A DNA stretch of 64,000 nt from Colletotrichum lupini (GCF_023278565.1 NC_064681.1:2914001-2978000), one strand, 5' to 3'; counted from the stretch's first letter, positions 20,740 to 35,100 are shown. Numbers and translations are program-made. Notes: generated from the sequence alone by a model not told the origin.

Positions 20740-22699
20740 ATGCCCGTCCGACAAAAGTCATGGGGCCTACCCGTAGGGCCCCCGGATCGAACAGCAACGA
20801 TAAAAGCCGACGAGAACGAGCTCGAACAGCAGAGTACCGAAGCTGCTGTCAAATACTGGTTATCAGAGGCAGAGAAGCTCCAGCCAGAGCAGCGTGTGCT
20901 TTTCGAGCGAGGCGCGGAAGCGGACAGCTACGAAGACTATGTGTCGGACTTGACCCGCGCAGTCCAGAATACCACCAACTCGAGCAAAGTTTCCAGGCTC
21001 TCGAGGAAGATGAAGCCCGTTTACGCACTGGTCAAGTCAGTCGCGCCGCTGGTAGCCTCTGCGGACCAGGCCAGCCCATTCCCGCCATCTCTGGTCATCG
21101 GAGGCATCACTTGCATTTTGTCGGCCAGCAACCGCGTGGACGATTACCAAAGCAAAGTCATTGAGAAGATGGAGGGAATGGTTGACGAGATTGATTCTAT
21201 CAACCAATATCGCAGAGAAGGGATTTTCCAGGATGATCCTGGAATCAAGGCATGCGAACTGAACCTTGCCACTGATATTTTTCAATTCTGTGTGAGAGTG
21301 GCACCCATTTTCTTTGATGAAAAGGGAAGGGAAAGAAATGGTCTTTCCGTGGCTTTGAAAATGCAATTGAAGGACTTCGACATCAAGTTCGGCGACATCA
21401 TGGCACATTTCAAACAACACCTTCGTGCTTTAGAGAATCGGAGAGGCTTGATCAACAATCGATGGATCAAGGAAACACATTTCGGGGTCAAAGAAATGGG
21501 TCTCTTAATGGAACAAAACTCGCAGGACAAGAAGGGAGCGATGGAAGAAAAGCTACGACAACAAAAGCAAGATGAGGACATTGAAAGAGGTGAAGCATCG
21601 TCCTCAATTCTGCAATTGCTCTATACTGACTACCTGGCAGCGCAAAGACGTAAAGAGTTTCTCGACTGGCTTCCCTTCATTGACTTTGGAGAATTTCACG
21701 ACAACGCATTTGATAGAAGTGTTGATGGTACAGGAGAATGGCTCACCAAGAACAACAACTACAAGGCATGGAGTGACAGTTCATCGTCATCTATGCTGTG
21801 GATTCGTGGGAAGCACGGCTCTGGGAAATCCCACCTGGCGTCCTGTATCATCGAAAAGCTATTATTGGAGGCAAAGACTGCTCCGGGCAATGCCGTAGCA
21901 TTCGTCTATTGTACCACGACACAGTCAAAGACCGAAATGACACTCAACAACCTCTTGGGCTCCCTTCTGAGGCAGATTTGTAGACAGCTTCCACCAAGTC
22001 GGGATGTCAAAGACTTGATCTCGAAAGACGATTACAGCAGCAAAGACTCTCCTCGGCGAAGCGATCTCAAGAGCGGCATTCTAAAAGCTATCTCGGCATG
22101 CCAGGCGAGTTCAATTATAGTCGATGGTCTTGACGAATGCAGCAAACTGAACGATAGCCACTTCAAGGAGTTTTGCGATTTCATTGCTAGTCTGGTAGAG
22201 AAGTCAGGTGCTGTCACAAAGGTCATAGTACTGAGCAGACCAAATTACGGCGAGATCGACAAGATTATGGGAAATATCTCTCATGTCATAGATGTCGACA
22301 CAGGCGCTAATCACGACGACATTGAGAGGTTCGTATCGCAGACTATCTCCGAGATAAATTCAGAGCCCTCGCAAGAAGAACCGCAAGATTTTGAAGAAAT
22401 CAAGAGCAAACTTGTCAACAATGCATCAGGAATGTTCTTGTATGTTCGTCTCAAAGTGCGAGATTTCGAAGATCTTGGGAATGCCGAAGATATCAGAGCT
22501 TCGTTGGAAGACACCGTTGAAGATCTGAACGATTTGTACGGACAGGCCATCAACTCAGTGCTCGAAAAGCGCACGCCCTTCAGAGAAAGAGCACTAATGG
22601 CTCTCATGTGGATCACAAACTCTCGTCGCCCATTGTCGAAGATGGAGTTACTCGAAGCTTTATCGCTCAAGCTTAAGCGAAATAGCATCAGAAGCAGCC
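20740..22699 (+). pseudogene. NACHT-ankyrin (fungal NLR-like) gene, segment 1: N-terminal domain + NACHT
   Basis: First of three pieces of one gene; the others are 29740-31969 and 39396-41115. Joined through single target duplications they form one intronless frame of 5910 nt = 1969 residues. NLR-like STAND proteins are signalling ATPases of non-self recognition and programmed cell death. Residues 1-250 are an all-helical N-terminal region with SPFPPSLVIGGITCILSASN, reminiscent of the fungal STAND N-terminal (Goodbye-like) domain; about 250-300 is a charged, possibly coiled-coil stretch. NACHT: Walker A GKHGSGKS at residues 357-364, Walker B IIVDGLDEC at about 459-467, VIVLSRPN sensor motif, and a winged-helix-like RALMALMWITNSRRPLSKME near 620-640. 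GTGEWL lies just before the NACHT, as usual in the family. The ATG at 20740 has good context. Copia copy 2 breaks the codon after its first base. Reading on, six LTR codons follow and then TAG (22717-22719), so a 659-residue product without repeats could still be made. Confidence 0.93.
22695..22699. repeat. 5-bp target-site duplication, left (Copia copy 2)
   Basis: CAGCC, repeated at 29735-29739. Confidence 0.94.
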
Positions 22700-22904
22700 T
22701 GTTAGTATCCCTATTATAGGGTAGTTAGTTCGAACCGTAGTTAATAAAGAGATTAATTAAACTATATAAATATCTGCGTAGTAGGTATAAAAAAGAGGTT
22801 CTAACTATAGGTTAGGTTAGCTATAATAATCGTAAATAGGGCCCCTAATTAGCCCCTATATAGTTAGCTATATACCGCGGTCGAATTAGACTTCTAATCT
22901 AATA
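22700..22904 (-). repeat. 3' LTR of Copia copy 2
   Basis: 205 bp, starting TGTTAGTATCCC on plus. The purine-rich tract of the element (pyrimidines on plus) follows at 22905. Confidence 0.95.
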
Positions 22905-25900
22905 CTAACTTTCTCTTTTTTTTATCGATTTAACCGCTACGGTTAGAGGTATAATTCGACCTTAGGCCCGTTTACTAAGTCGTCTCCTTTTCCCCCTTTT
23001 TTTTACTCTTTTTATATAACCTATCTCTCTATTCGTATAATAACTTTTTTACTACCTATAAATTACTCTAATCCCTTATTTAGTACTACTTTTATAAAAG
23101 CGTTTATAAAGTTATTTTTATTATTAATTTAATAAATCTCGAGTATCTCGCGCCTTTTGTACGATTACCTAAAGGCTATAATATCGATTATAAGCCTCTT
23201 TTCTTTTATCGTTCCTAATTTAATAAGGCATTCGTATAATAAATAAGAATCGGTATAGATAATTATTAGAATAGGTAAAAAGCTAATTCGATCGGTAATC
23301 TTCCTTAGCGTCGTTAAAATTACGTAAAAGAAGTTAACGCCGTTAACTATATTATAGACCTCCGACGCTAGTATACTTCTTATTACCCGCTTATTTTTAG
23401 TTAATAAGTAATAAATTATATTACTATATATAGTAAATTTGCTCTTACTTATACTCTTATTAGCTAGGATAATAATATACCCTAATTACGAAGTAAGGTC
23501 GTTATTATTCGTAAATAACCTATTAATAAAGACATAGAGCTTACTAATCGTAAGGTCGATTAGGTAATAAATAAGACCTCGATCGAAATTCGTTTATTAT
23601 TACTTAAGCCGCTTATTAAGTACCTTAACGTCTCGTTTAGTTAGATCTATAGCTTATACTATTTTAATATAGTTAAAAGTCGCTTTAAACTAATAAATAC
23701 TTATAATATATACCCCTCGCGCGAGCTTAGCCTTATACTACTTTTTAATATTAGTTACGTTCGGATCGACGAGGTTAATCTTCTCGCCCTACCCCTTTTA
23801 CTAAAAAACGACGGTTTCCCCTTCGATTATAAGAATCCCGCCGTTAAATACTAGGGGGGTGTTTATTATAAGGACCTCTTTTAGCTTCGTTACGAAGCCC
23901 GCTTTCTAAAGCTCCTCATCCTCCTTCTTTATAAAATTAATATCGGATAGGCCCAATATATCGTCGGTCTATATTCTAACGATCCTAAATTAGTTACCTT
24001 CGTACTCCGCAATTAGTAAGCACGGGTCGTACGTAAAGGTAACTATTAATAGTTAATTAATATAAAAATCGTAGTAGGTAGCCTATTAATAGGTGCCCGA
24101 TTCTACGAGCCTATATAGTAGCTTAAGCACTTTAATAATCGTACTTTCTAGGTACTTACTAGCTATTTCTTTTAATAAATAGGCTAGGATTTTCTTTATA
24201 AGCCCTGTGGCCGATTAGGTATATGCCTAGGTAATATTATAGCTCTAAATCTCGTATCCCTTCTTCCGTAGCGATACTATTAGTACTATTATTAATCGTT
24301 AGTTATAGTACTATATAGTAAGCGATTATATAAGTAGCGTTGCCTTTTCGACGTCGCCGTACCCCTAAATTACGTATTTAGACTTCTCGTATAGTTAGGG
24401 TATTCCTTTCCCTTTAATCTTACGAACTATTCGTAATTTAAATATATAGAAGTTTATATATTCTTTTAGGTCGTATAGGATAAATTAATAGACCCCTCGA
24501 TTGCGAAGAGTATTTACTTCGATAAGATCTAATCCCTTATACGGCTTTTTAATAGTTATAATTACGCCTTCTTTACGTAGTTTAACCGCTAGCTCGAAAT
24601 CGGCTTTCTTTTTTATTATATAAAAAGTATTAATTACCTCGTTATTAGTAATAAATTGCCGCGTTAGGGCTTGCCGTCGTAGTCTTTTACGACGTCTTAT
24701 TAATAGTATTAGTACCCTTTTAGCAATTTCCTCTTCCTCGTCGTCTATTAGTACTACTACGATAATTTCGTTAAGGATAATTTCTTATATCTCTACCGCG
24801 GGTTATATAGTTTCCCCTAGCTCTTTTTTTTTTTATAAGTTAGAAATTACCTTATTAGGATCTATATAGTACGGTCTAATTACTATAATTAATATTTCGA
24901 GTAGCTAGTTACAATCTCTCGTAACTATATAAGAGCGCTCGTTAATAGAAATTAACTTATATAGCCCAGCCTATTATTAAGTAATTTCGCGCTATACTTA
25001 TATATCTAAATTTAGTAATATATCTAGATTATCCCCTATATTAGGCCTATTACGCATAATAATTACCTCGTTAACTTACCTTTTTATACTTACTTCGCGC
25101 AGTACCCGTATTATCTTTTTAACTACTTAGGCTCGTTAACTTATACCTAGCGATAGTAATAAGGCTAAGGTCGTTCTTAGATATGCTCTAAATACTAATA
25201 ACATTAATATAAGTCCGTTAGGCCCTATAGTATCGTTATAGTATTTAAGTACTATCTAGAGGTATTCGTTATTAACAGAATCTAGATTTTCCTCTTTAAT
25301 AATTCTAAACGCCCTTTTTAATTACTAGTATGCCCTCTCTACTTTTTTAATACTATAGTGCGCTTTAATAAGTACGACTTTTAGCTATATACCGTAGGCC
25401 GTCGTATTATCCCTAAATTCTACCGACTTAAAACTAGTACTAGCGTCGGTTCTAATACCGTCTAGCGGTCCTTAGTATATATCGATCTAGCTTTTTTATA
25501 GGGCTACTTATACTATCTTTATTTATAAATCCTAAAGGAATTACCCTACTTAAAAAGATATAAATACGTCGATTATATATAATACTAGCTAACTATTTAA
25601 ATAAAAAATATCGACGACTATTCCCTAGTTAAAGTTAAGCTTATTACGTAATTTAAACTTAAATTTGCGTAGGCTCTGCGCATTTATTTAATATTAGTAA
25701 TATACTTTCGTTAACTACTCTAGCGCCCCTATTTCGATATTATTATTACTTAATTATTTTAAGAGGTTATATAGTCTCGTAACCGACGGGTACCCGAATC
25801 TCTAGTATAATCTTCTAAGCTTACTTTCCGTTAGGTAATTAATCGACTTTATATTATTAATAAGCTTTATAAACGCATGCCCCTATTGTCGTTCGACTAT

Positions 25901-28900
25901 TTTAAAGTACTTATTACTAGAGATTCTATTCCTCGTATTATTAAATATAATACTTAGTTAATTTATATCTTTTAGATATAAGAGAAATAGGGTATTAACG
26001 AGTAAAATATAGAAAGTTATCGTTCCGAAGTACGTCTCTACTTTTACTATACCTAGGGCGACGATTTCCTTACCTAGGCCAAAACTAATCCTCGTAATAC
26101 CTACCGTTAACGTATTAAGCGTTATTAGTACGATCTTTTATAGTACTTAGAATTGCCCTTTTTTTTTAGTTAACTATTACGATACTTTAGTATTTAGGAT
26201 AATCCTATAGAAATTATTTAGGCCGTACCTTTTGCTCGCGTAGAATACTTATACGAGCTTAGTATTCGAGGGATCTAAGTAATATAAAAAGGACCCCTCT
26301 AGCTACCCTTAGATTTACTTAGTACTATATTCTTTTTTTTTAAATATTAAGAGAGATAGCGTCTTCTCCTTAATTATTAAGAGAATGGGCTTCGGCCCTA
26401 TTAGATTTGCCCTTTTAGCCGCCTCCGTATCCGTTATCTAAGGGACCTTCTCTTACTATTTATAAATAAAAGCCTACTTATTAAGAGCCTTTACTACCCT
26501 TTATTCGTTTAGCCTTATATATCCTCTAGAGGCTAACGGGGCGAAAAAAGAGTAGTTAATATCGTTAATTTCGTTATAATCTAATTCGTTAGTATAGGGA
26601 GTAAGATCTTCTTTATTTTCTAAATCTTTTATAGGGGGTATATACTTTAGGCCGCTATTTTAGCTACTATTACTAAGTTCTATACCCCCGGATCTGCCCT
26701 TATATATAATAAGGAATTAGTTAAATTAACGAGGGCTAGTTTTACTATTTACTACCCTTAACTTTTTATACTATTTATATAATTTAGTACGCTCTTCCTC
26801 GGAGTAGTTACTTAATTAATATCTATCCTTTTTATAAATATAGTATTATTTTTTTTATTACCCTACCCGTAAGTTAAATCTCTACCTATTTAACGAATCT
26901 GGGCCTCCTTATTAGTAATTACCGTATCTAGCCTCTTTTCTTTTCTTATTATACGTTCGATCGACTTAATATTACTAATAAGGGCCGTTATATACTTAGA
27001 AGTAGGTTTAGCGCGGCATTCTTACCTTAATATTAAAGCTAGATCTTAGTTTTAAATAAAGCGTCTTATAGTCTTTGGGTGCTTAGTATAGGGTAATCTT
27101 TACCTCTAGTATACGCTAGACTATGGTATAAAAATATCCGACTTTCCGCTCGTTTATCCCCTTATTTAGCTAGGTTTTCGCTAGCTTATTAATTCGATCG
27201 ATAAGCTTTTTAAGGATTTTTACTCGCAATTTACCCTCTATTATCCTAGCTATAAATACGAAAGAAATTACTTATAGCTTAAATAGGAGCTCTAGGTTCT
27301 TATTATAGGTTTAGAAGCGGCTTCGGATTATATTAATAATACTAAAAAAGTCGTTTCGATCGAGATTACGTACCGCTTCGTAGTAATAATTAGAGGCTTT
27401 GCCTACGAGTACGATATTAATTACCGAATAGTACTAGTGTTCCCTAATTCCGACTTTTTCGTAATAATCGTAAAACATCGTTAGGGTTTCTTATAAGACC
27501 TTATACTTCCCCCTAGAATATAATTTCTCTTTTAGGAAGATCTTTTTAAGGTCTATAAATTACCTCGTATTTATTACTAGACTTTTAGTATCTATATACG
27601 AACCTTACGTTGCTACGTACTATTAATAACTTCGGGTCGTTTACCTCCTTTTTTATTAGCCGATTAGCGCCGAATTTCGTATTAGTAATAGTAATAAGTT
27701 ATAGATCGAAATAAGTAGAATTATTAATTATTATACTTCTAATACTATATTTTGCCCCAGTATATCCTTTTATAACGATAGATTTCCGTTAGTAATTATA
27801 AAGAGGAAATCTAGGTCGTTTACCCTTTTTCTAAATTTATTAAAACGATTATACGCTCTATCGACCTATACCTAGTTCTATAGTACGAATTCCTCCTCTA
27901 TAATTATCGCTATTAGTATTTCGTATAGCTCTCGTAATTATAATTACGCTAGTAATACCCCTCGCCCATAAAAAAATCTATTAACTACTCTTATAATTCC
28001 TAGGCTTGCGCTCGCGAACTATTTATTTAGTTAGTAACTAAGGTCGTCTACGATCTCGTAGAATAGGGGTTACCCCTATAGCCCCTTTTTCTTATAAACC
28101 TTAATTAAATAGATTAATACCGCGTCTATTTACTTACCGTTAGGCTAATCCGCAATTCTATATATTTACGTCCCCTAATAATCCGGGTTAATATTTACCT
28201 ACTTATAAGGGATTGGGATTCTATTTAAAATTAGGTTTTATCCTCTTCTTTTTTATCTTAACTCGCTAAAGGTCGTGCTCTAGCTTATACTCGTATTAAT
28301 AGTCGCTAGCGTATTTAATTTTAATAAAGATATATTTAATCCGCGCGCTAGTCGTAGTAAATCCGTGCTTTTATTACTTCACGAATTTATTAGGGTCTAA
28401 GAGATTTTTACTTCCTCTTACTATCTCGTTATTACTCTCGTTTTTACTATTTCTAGCGATTACTACTACCCTTCTAAATCGCTAGCTATCGTACTTATTA
28501 AGATCCTCTTTTTTATTTAATAAAAAAAGGTAGGTTTTAGTAGTTCTTTTTAATAATAGTAGCAATAGACGTTTATATTACTATAAGAAGATATAATAAT
28601 TAGTCTCGGGATCTTTACTAGTTACCGATTTCCGGTATCCCGTATATTTCTAGCTTCTTAAGCCTCGTACTCTTTATAATTTTTAAATAGCTTCCTTAGT
28701 TAATTTCTTAAAATTAGTAATCTCGCGCCGGGAGTTAGTATAAAAAAGAAGCCCTCTAGCGGCCCTCTAAAAGATTCTTTTCTTTTCCCCTTAGATCCTC
28801 GTCTTTTTAGCCTTTTCTTAAGCTAATAATAACTCTAATAAGAGGTTATAAAACTACTTTAGGGTAGCTACTTTCTTTTTAAGTTAATCTCCGAGATTTA

Positions 28901-29529
28901 TAATACTCTTAGCTCGATATTATTAGGATCTCTAAATCCCCTCTTCCCTCGTTAAACCGTCCTTTATATTATATTCTTAAGTAATACCCGGGGGGTAGTT
29001 AAAGGAGCTACGAAGAGGTCGTTTAGATCGCGGGCTTAAGGTCGTACTTATAAAGTCCTTATAATAATAAATTTTCCTATATATTATAAATCTCTTAGCT
29101 TAATAACTCCTATAGGGTTACTTTTACTATTAAATAAGAATATTTACGTTTAGAAATCCCCTTTTTCGATCGCGCGGTGCTCTTTTATATTATACTTTTA
29201 TTAATTTAACTAGTTAATTTCTAATTATAGGCCGGTTATAGAAAAGTCGTTTAGTAAAAAAGCTACTCGGGGCGATAGTAAAAGGCTAGTCGCTTAAGTA
29301 GTTCTATTAATTAATATAGTTTAATATAGTAAACGTCGACCTCTCGTAAGTAGTAAAGGGCTACGATTACTTAATTCCGTACGGTATTTAAGAATTGCCC
29401 CCTTTTTCGTCTACTTCCGTAAGGTTAATTAGTATAAATCTCCTATCCTATATAGTATTAAGAGGTTATCTTTTTTATATAATAAAATACCTTACCGATC
29501 TACGATAGTAAAATTTAATTACTAATTAG

Positions 29530-29734
29530 TATTAATATCCCTATTATAGGGTAGTTAGTTCGAACCGTAGTTAACGAAGAGATTAATTAAACTATATAAA
29601 TATCTACGTAGTAGGTATAAAAAGGAGGTTCTAACCGTAGGTTAGGCTGGCTACGATAATCGTAAATAGGGCCCCTAATTGGCCCCTGCGCAGTCGGCTG
29701 TATGCCGCGGTCGAATTGGACTTCCAATCCGACA
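29530..29734 (-). repeat. 5' LTR of Copia copy 2
   Basis: 205 bp. The inner part is RIP-mutated; the outer 70 bp is close to the unmutated solo LTR at 63551-63755. Confidence 0.95.
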
Positions 29735-29739
29735 CAGCC

Positions 29740-31969
29740 AGAGGTTAAAGAGCGATTACCAAATTTGCAGACAATGTGCGGATCTCATTACTGAGACTGG
29801 CGGCTTTTACTACCTGATTCATGGATCACTAGAAGATTACCTGCTCTCAAATTCTGTTGGCCTTTCTGAGTATCGCGCACTACAATCCCAGGCTCACGAT
29901 ATCATAGCCGAGGCTTGCCTCAGCTATCTCAACTTTGACGACTTCCAGAAGAATCGTGCGCTAGCGCCAAGCGAATTGTTCCAGTTACAACAGCAATATC
30001 CCCTGCTGCACTACGCATCGTCTCAATGGGGAGGCCATTACAAACGAGCGGACTTACTCGGAGACAGAGGGTCTGAAGTCAGAAAGCTTTCTCTAGAGCT
30101 TTTGTCGGTAGATAGCCTTGTCCATTTATGTCTCAAGGTTATCAATTTACATAAACTTGCTCCGGAAGATCTCACCCCCGTCGAGGTTTACTTCGACTGG
30201 AAGCCAACCGCAGTTCATCTCATCTGCGCACTCGACCTGAGAAGTCTAGTTGAATCGATGCCGCGCTGTGTAGATCTCATTGATCGTTTCGATCATATAG
30301 GATGGGCTCCAATCCAATATGCTCTGCACTTCAATAGTAAGGATATGTGCATTTGGATATTGGACACTATTCAAGAGAGACAGGACAAGCAAGCGCTGAT
30401 CGACGAACTTGTTGGCGACAGATACTGTTTGCTCCATTATGTAGTAGATCGAGATTGGGACGATGCATTGCGGCAGTTGCTCTCCTTCAACTGCGATCCA
30501 GATGTTCGGGACAGCTTTGGCGAAACACCTTTGCATTGGGCAATACAGTCTGGCTGCCATCGTTCTTTTGAGATGCTACTTGCGGCGGGTGCAGATGTTA
30601 CCATCGAATCAAACGATGGCACAACACCTCTGATCGAAGCCGTTGATTGTGGCGAACTGAAGTTTGTCAAAGAAATACTCGCCAAAATCACAGATGTGCC
30701 AAGAGATCCCTGGAGAGCCCCTCCTCTTAACTGGAAGACTCCATCCAAAAATGTGCACAGGCTTGAGCTCATCGACCACAGTCGGCACAATGGCGAAAAT
30801 GCCTTTTTGCTCAGCTGCATTCTGGGACCTGGCTCTATAGTGGAATTGCTTCTCCAACACGGCGCGAATATCAAGGCTTTGAACGCCGACCGTGAGGGGA
30901 AAACCGGGCTGCACGTGGCCTGCATCCAAGGCCACTGCGATGTCGTTGACGTTTTGCTCTCTAGGCACGAAGCACCTGAATTGGTAAACGCAGAAGACTT
31001 CGAAGGCCGTACACCCTTACACAATACTATTTTCAGTCAAGATCCTGTACTTGCAATCAAACTCCTGCAACATGGAGCGCGGCCCGACCACCCCAACAAG
31101 AACATGTTCACACCTTTGATGTCATCGATTTTGCGAGGGGCGTATGGAGTTGCCGAAGCTCTCATTGTCGACTACAAAGCAGATGCCATGTCACCAAATA
31201 GACGCAACAACGCGATAATCTTAGCAGCTCATGTTGGGTGGTCACCAATTCTGAAAGCCATCCCGAATTTGTCAACTTGGTATCGCACTCAGCACGGGAA
31301 ATATACGCCTTTGCACGCGGCAGCTGAGAGAAACCAAACAGAGTTCATCAAAGAATTCATGGGCCTGCCCTTTCTGGCTGGCTCATTGCCCCTTGACGAG
31401 CTTGGCAGAACACCGCTTCACGTAGCTGCTACGCATGGTGCTCTAGACGTGATTGAATTTCTATTAGAGACTAAGCCTTCCTCATACCTCCTCAAAGACG
31501 GCGGTCAAAATCTCCCACTACATTTGTCTGCTAGGGAGGGACATCTTGCCTGTACGCAACTCTTGACAACGGCAGGAATTCTCAACGAGCGCGACAGATT
31601 CGGCTGCACACCCCTCTGGCACGCCTGTAGAGGCGGACATGAAGAAATCGTCGAGTATCTTGCCGACCAGAATGCGGACATAGATCTATGCGATTTTGAA
31701 GGAGATTCCCCTGTTGCTATCGCCACTATCAACGGACAGGAACGAATTGCAACTGCTCTTCTTGCCCTAAGTGCTAAATGTCAAACGACGGGCTTTCAAG
31801 GTGATACGCTTCTTCACTGTGCTGCAGCCATGGGAAGCCAAGGCATCATTAAGCACTTACTCAAGGCGGGATGTAATCCGTTGATACAGAACGATGATAG
31901 GGCGACTCCATTGATGAGCGCAATACTCAGCGGCTGGCGTGAAGCTGTCGCTTTATTACTATTAGTAGC
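29740..31969 (+). pseudogene. NACHT-ankyrin gene, segment 2: ankyrin repeat array
   Basis: Middle piece of the gene, about residues 654-1397, in the same frame as 20740-22699 when copy 2 and one CAGCC are removed. It opens with a helical linker, including GGFYYLIHGSLEDYLLS (a sequence typical after the NACHT winged helix), then about ten or more ankyrin repeats. Clear examples: GETPLHWAIQSGCHRSFEML, GKTGLHVACIQGHCDVVDVL, GRTPLHVAATHGALDVIEFL, GCTPLWHACRGGHEEIVEYL and GDTLLHCAAAMGSQGIIKHL. Such repeats are the ligand-sensing part of NLR-type proteins. No stop and no RIP-like change over 2.2 kb, although RIP-saturated DNA lies on both sides. The frame extends upstream into the copy 2 LTR, but without an ATG. 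Copia copy 3 breaks the last codon after its second base. Confidence 0.93.
31965..31969. repeat. 5-bp target-site duplication, left (Copia copy 3)
   Basis: GTAGC, repeated at 39391-39395. Confidence 0.93.
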
Positions 31970-32174
31970 TATTAGATTAGAAGTCTAATTCGACCGTAGC
32001 ATATAGCCGACTGCGCAGGGGCTAATTAAGGGCCCTATTTATAATTATCGTAGCTAGCCTAACTTATAATTAGAACCTCTTTTTTATACTTACTATATAA
32101 ATATTTATATAGTTTAATTAATCTTTTTATTAATTACGGTTCGAACTAACTACCCTATAATAAGGATATTAATA
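31970..32174 (+). repeat. 5' LTR of Copia copy 3
   Basis: 205 bp, TATTAGATTAG...ATTAATA (TG...CA before RIP). Confidence 0.95.
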
Positions 32175-35100
32175 TTAATTAGTAATTAAATTCTATTAGT
32201 ATAAATTAGTAAAGTATCTCGTTACGTAAAAGAGACGACCTTTTAATACCGTATAGGATAAGAGATTTATATTAATTAACTTTATAAAAGTAAATAAAAA
32301 AAGAGGTAATTCTTAAATATTATACGGAATTAAGTAATCGTAGCCCTTTATTATTTATAAGAGGTCGACGTTTACTACGTTAAACTACGTTAATTAATAA
32401 AACTATTTAAATAATTAGCTTTTTATTATTACTTTAAGTAGCTTTTTTATTAAACGACTTTTTTATGACCGGCCCGTAATTAGAAATTAACTAGTTAAAT
32501 TAATAAAAAGAAATACTTATATAATAACTACTTACTTAATTAATTAGTATAATAAACGAGCTTAATAATATAATAAAAAAAAGTACTATATAATTAAAAA
32601 AAGGGATTTTTAAATATAAATATTCTTATTTAGTAATAAAGGTAACCCTATAGGAGTTATTAAGCTAAGAAATTTATAATATATAAAAAGGTTTATTATT
32701 ATAAGGATTTTATAAATATAACCTTAAGCCCGCAATTTAAACGACTTTTTTATAGCTTTTTTAATTACCCCTTAGGTATTACTTAAGAATATAATATAGG
32801 GGACGGTTTAATAAGAGAAGAGGGGATTTAGAGGTCTTAATAATATTAAGTTAAGAATATTATAGATCTTAAAGATTAATTTAAAAAAAAAGTAGCTACT
32901 TTAAAATAGTCCTACGACCTCTTACTAAAGTTATTATTAGCTTAAAAAAAGGCTAAAAAAACGAGGATTTAAAAAGAAAAGAAAAGAATCTTTTAAAAGG
33001 CCGCTAAAAGGCTTCTTTTTATACTAGCTCCCGGTATAAAATTACTAATTTTAAAAATTTAATTAAGTAATAAAAAGGATCGTTAGTAAGTAATAATTAC
33101 TTAATTATAATTAAGTTACGAAAAAGATTACTTAAAAAATATAAAATAGGGTATTAAGAGGCTATAAAAAATAAATTTTTTAAAATATCTTACCCTATTA
33201 CGTATAAGTAATAAGTAGGTATTTTTAGTAAGTTTTTAAAATTTATAATTTTATAAAAAAGAGGGCTTAACTTTATTAATCGTATTTAATAGCCTATACG
33301 GTTTTTAATAACTTATATAGCTCTTTTACGAGCTACTTAGCGTTTATTTTTAACTATCTTTAGAAAATATTACCCTAAAAGAGGTAAGTTAAAAAAAAGA
33401 AGCTATTTAGAGATTATAAAGAGCACGAGGCTTAAGAAGCTAAAAATATACGGGATAGCGGAAATCGGTAATTAATAAAAATTCCAAGACTAATTACTAT
33501 ATTTTTTTATAATAATATAAACGTTTATTGTTATTATTATAAAAAAGAACTATTAAAACTTACCTTTTTATACTAAATAAAAAAGAGGATCTTAATAAGT
33601 ATAATAGTTAGTAATTTAAAAGAGCAGTAATAATTACTAAAAATAATAAAAATAAGAGTAGTAATAAGACGGTAAAAAAAAGCGGGAATTTTCTAGACCT
33701 TAATAAATTCGTTAAGTAGCGAAAGTACGGATTTATTATAATTAGTATACGGATTAAATATATTCTTATTAAAATTAAATACGTTAATAACTACTAATAT
33801 AAGTATAAGCTAGAGCACGACCCTTGGCGAGTTAAGGTAAAAAAAAAGAGAACAAAACCCGATCTTAAATAGAATCCTAATCCTTTATAAATAAGTGAAT
33901 ATTAACTTAGATTATGAAGGGATATAGATATATAAAATCGCGGATTAGCTTAATAATAAGTAAATTAATACGGTATTAATTTATTTAACTAAGGTTTATA
34001 AAGAAAAAGGGCTATAGGGGTAACCCTTATTTTATAAAATTGTAAACGACCTTAGTTACTAATTAAATAAATAATTTATAAGCGTAAGCCTAGGAATTAT
34101 AAAAGTAGTTAATAAATTCTTTTATAAGCGAGGGGTATTACTAGCGTAATTATAATTACGAAAGCTATACGAAATACTAATAGTAATAATTATAAAAGAG
34201 GAATTCGTGTTATAGAACTAGGTATAAGTTAATAAAGTATATAATTATTTTAACAAATTTAGAAAAAGGGTAAACGACTTAGATTTTCTCTTTATAATTA
34301 TTAATAAAAATCTATTATTATAAAAGGATATACCGGGGTAAAATATAGTATTAGAAGTACGATAATTAATAATTCTACTTATTTTAATTTATAACTTATT
34401 ACTATTACTAATATAAAATTCGGCACTAATTAGCTAATAAAAAAAGAAATAAACAACCCGAAGTTATTAATAATATATAGTAACGTAGGGATCGTATATA
34501 AATACCGAAAATCTAATAATAAATACGAGGTAATTTATAAACCTTAAAAAGATCTTTTTAAAAAGGAAATTATACTCTAGGGGGAAATATAAAGTTTTAT
34601 AAGAAACCCTAATAATATTTTATAATTATTATAAAAAGTCAGAATTAAGGAATACTAGTACTATTTAGTAATTAATATCGTACTTATAAGTAAAGCTTTT
34701 AATTATTATTACGAAGCGGTACGTAATCTCGATCAAAACGACTTTTTTAATATAATTAACGTAATCCGAAACTACTTCGAGACCTATAATAGGAACTTAG
34801 AGCTCTTATTTAAGCTATAAGCGATTTTTTTTATATTTATAACTAGGATAATAGAGGGTAAATTGTAAATAAAAATCCTCGAAGAGCTTATTAATTGAAT
34901 TAATAAGTTAATAAAAACCTAGCTAAATAAGGGGATAAATAAGCGGAAAGTTAAATATTTTTATAGCGAAGTTTAGTATATACTAAAAATAAAAATAACC
35001 TTATATTAAGTACCTAAAAACTATAAGACGCTCTATTTAAAACTAAGATCTAGTTTTAATATTAAAATAAAAATGCTATGCTAAACTTATTTTTAAACGT

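Larger units (their letters stand above)
22700..29734 (-). mobile_element. Ty1/copia LTR retrotransposon, copy 2, inside the NACHT-ankyrin gene
   Basis: 7035 bp on minus, with 205-bp LTRs and perfect CAGCC duplications. Same family and layout as copy 1, aligning along its whole length (RNase H near the left LTR, gag at the right). More heavily RIP-mutated than copy 1: fewer CpGs remain and no long open frame survives. The left end keeps the TG dinucleotide, and the right outer edge (29665-29734) is almost unmutated, ending TCCGACA. It stands in a codon of the NLR gene between the NACHT winged-helix region and the ankyrin repeats. Confidence 0.97.
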
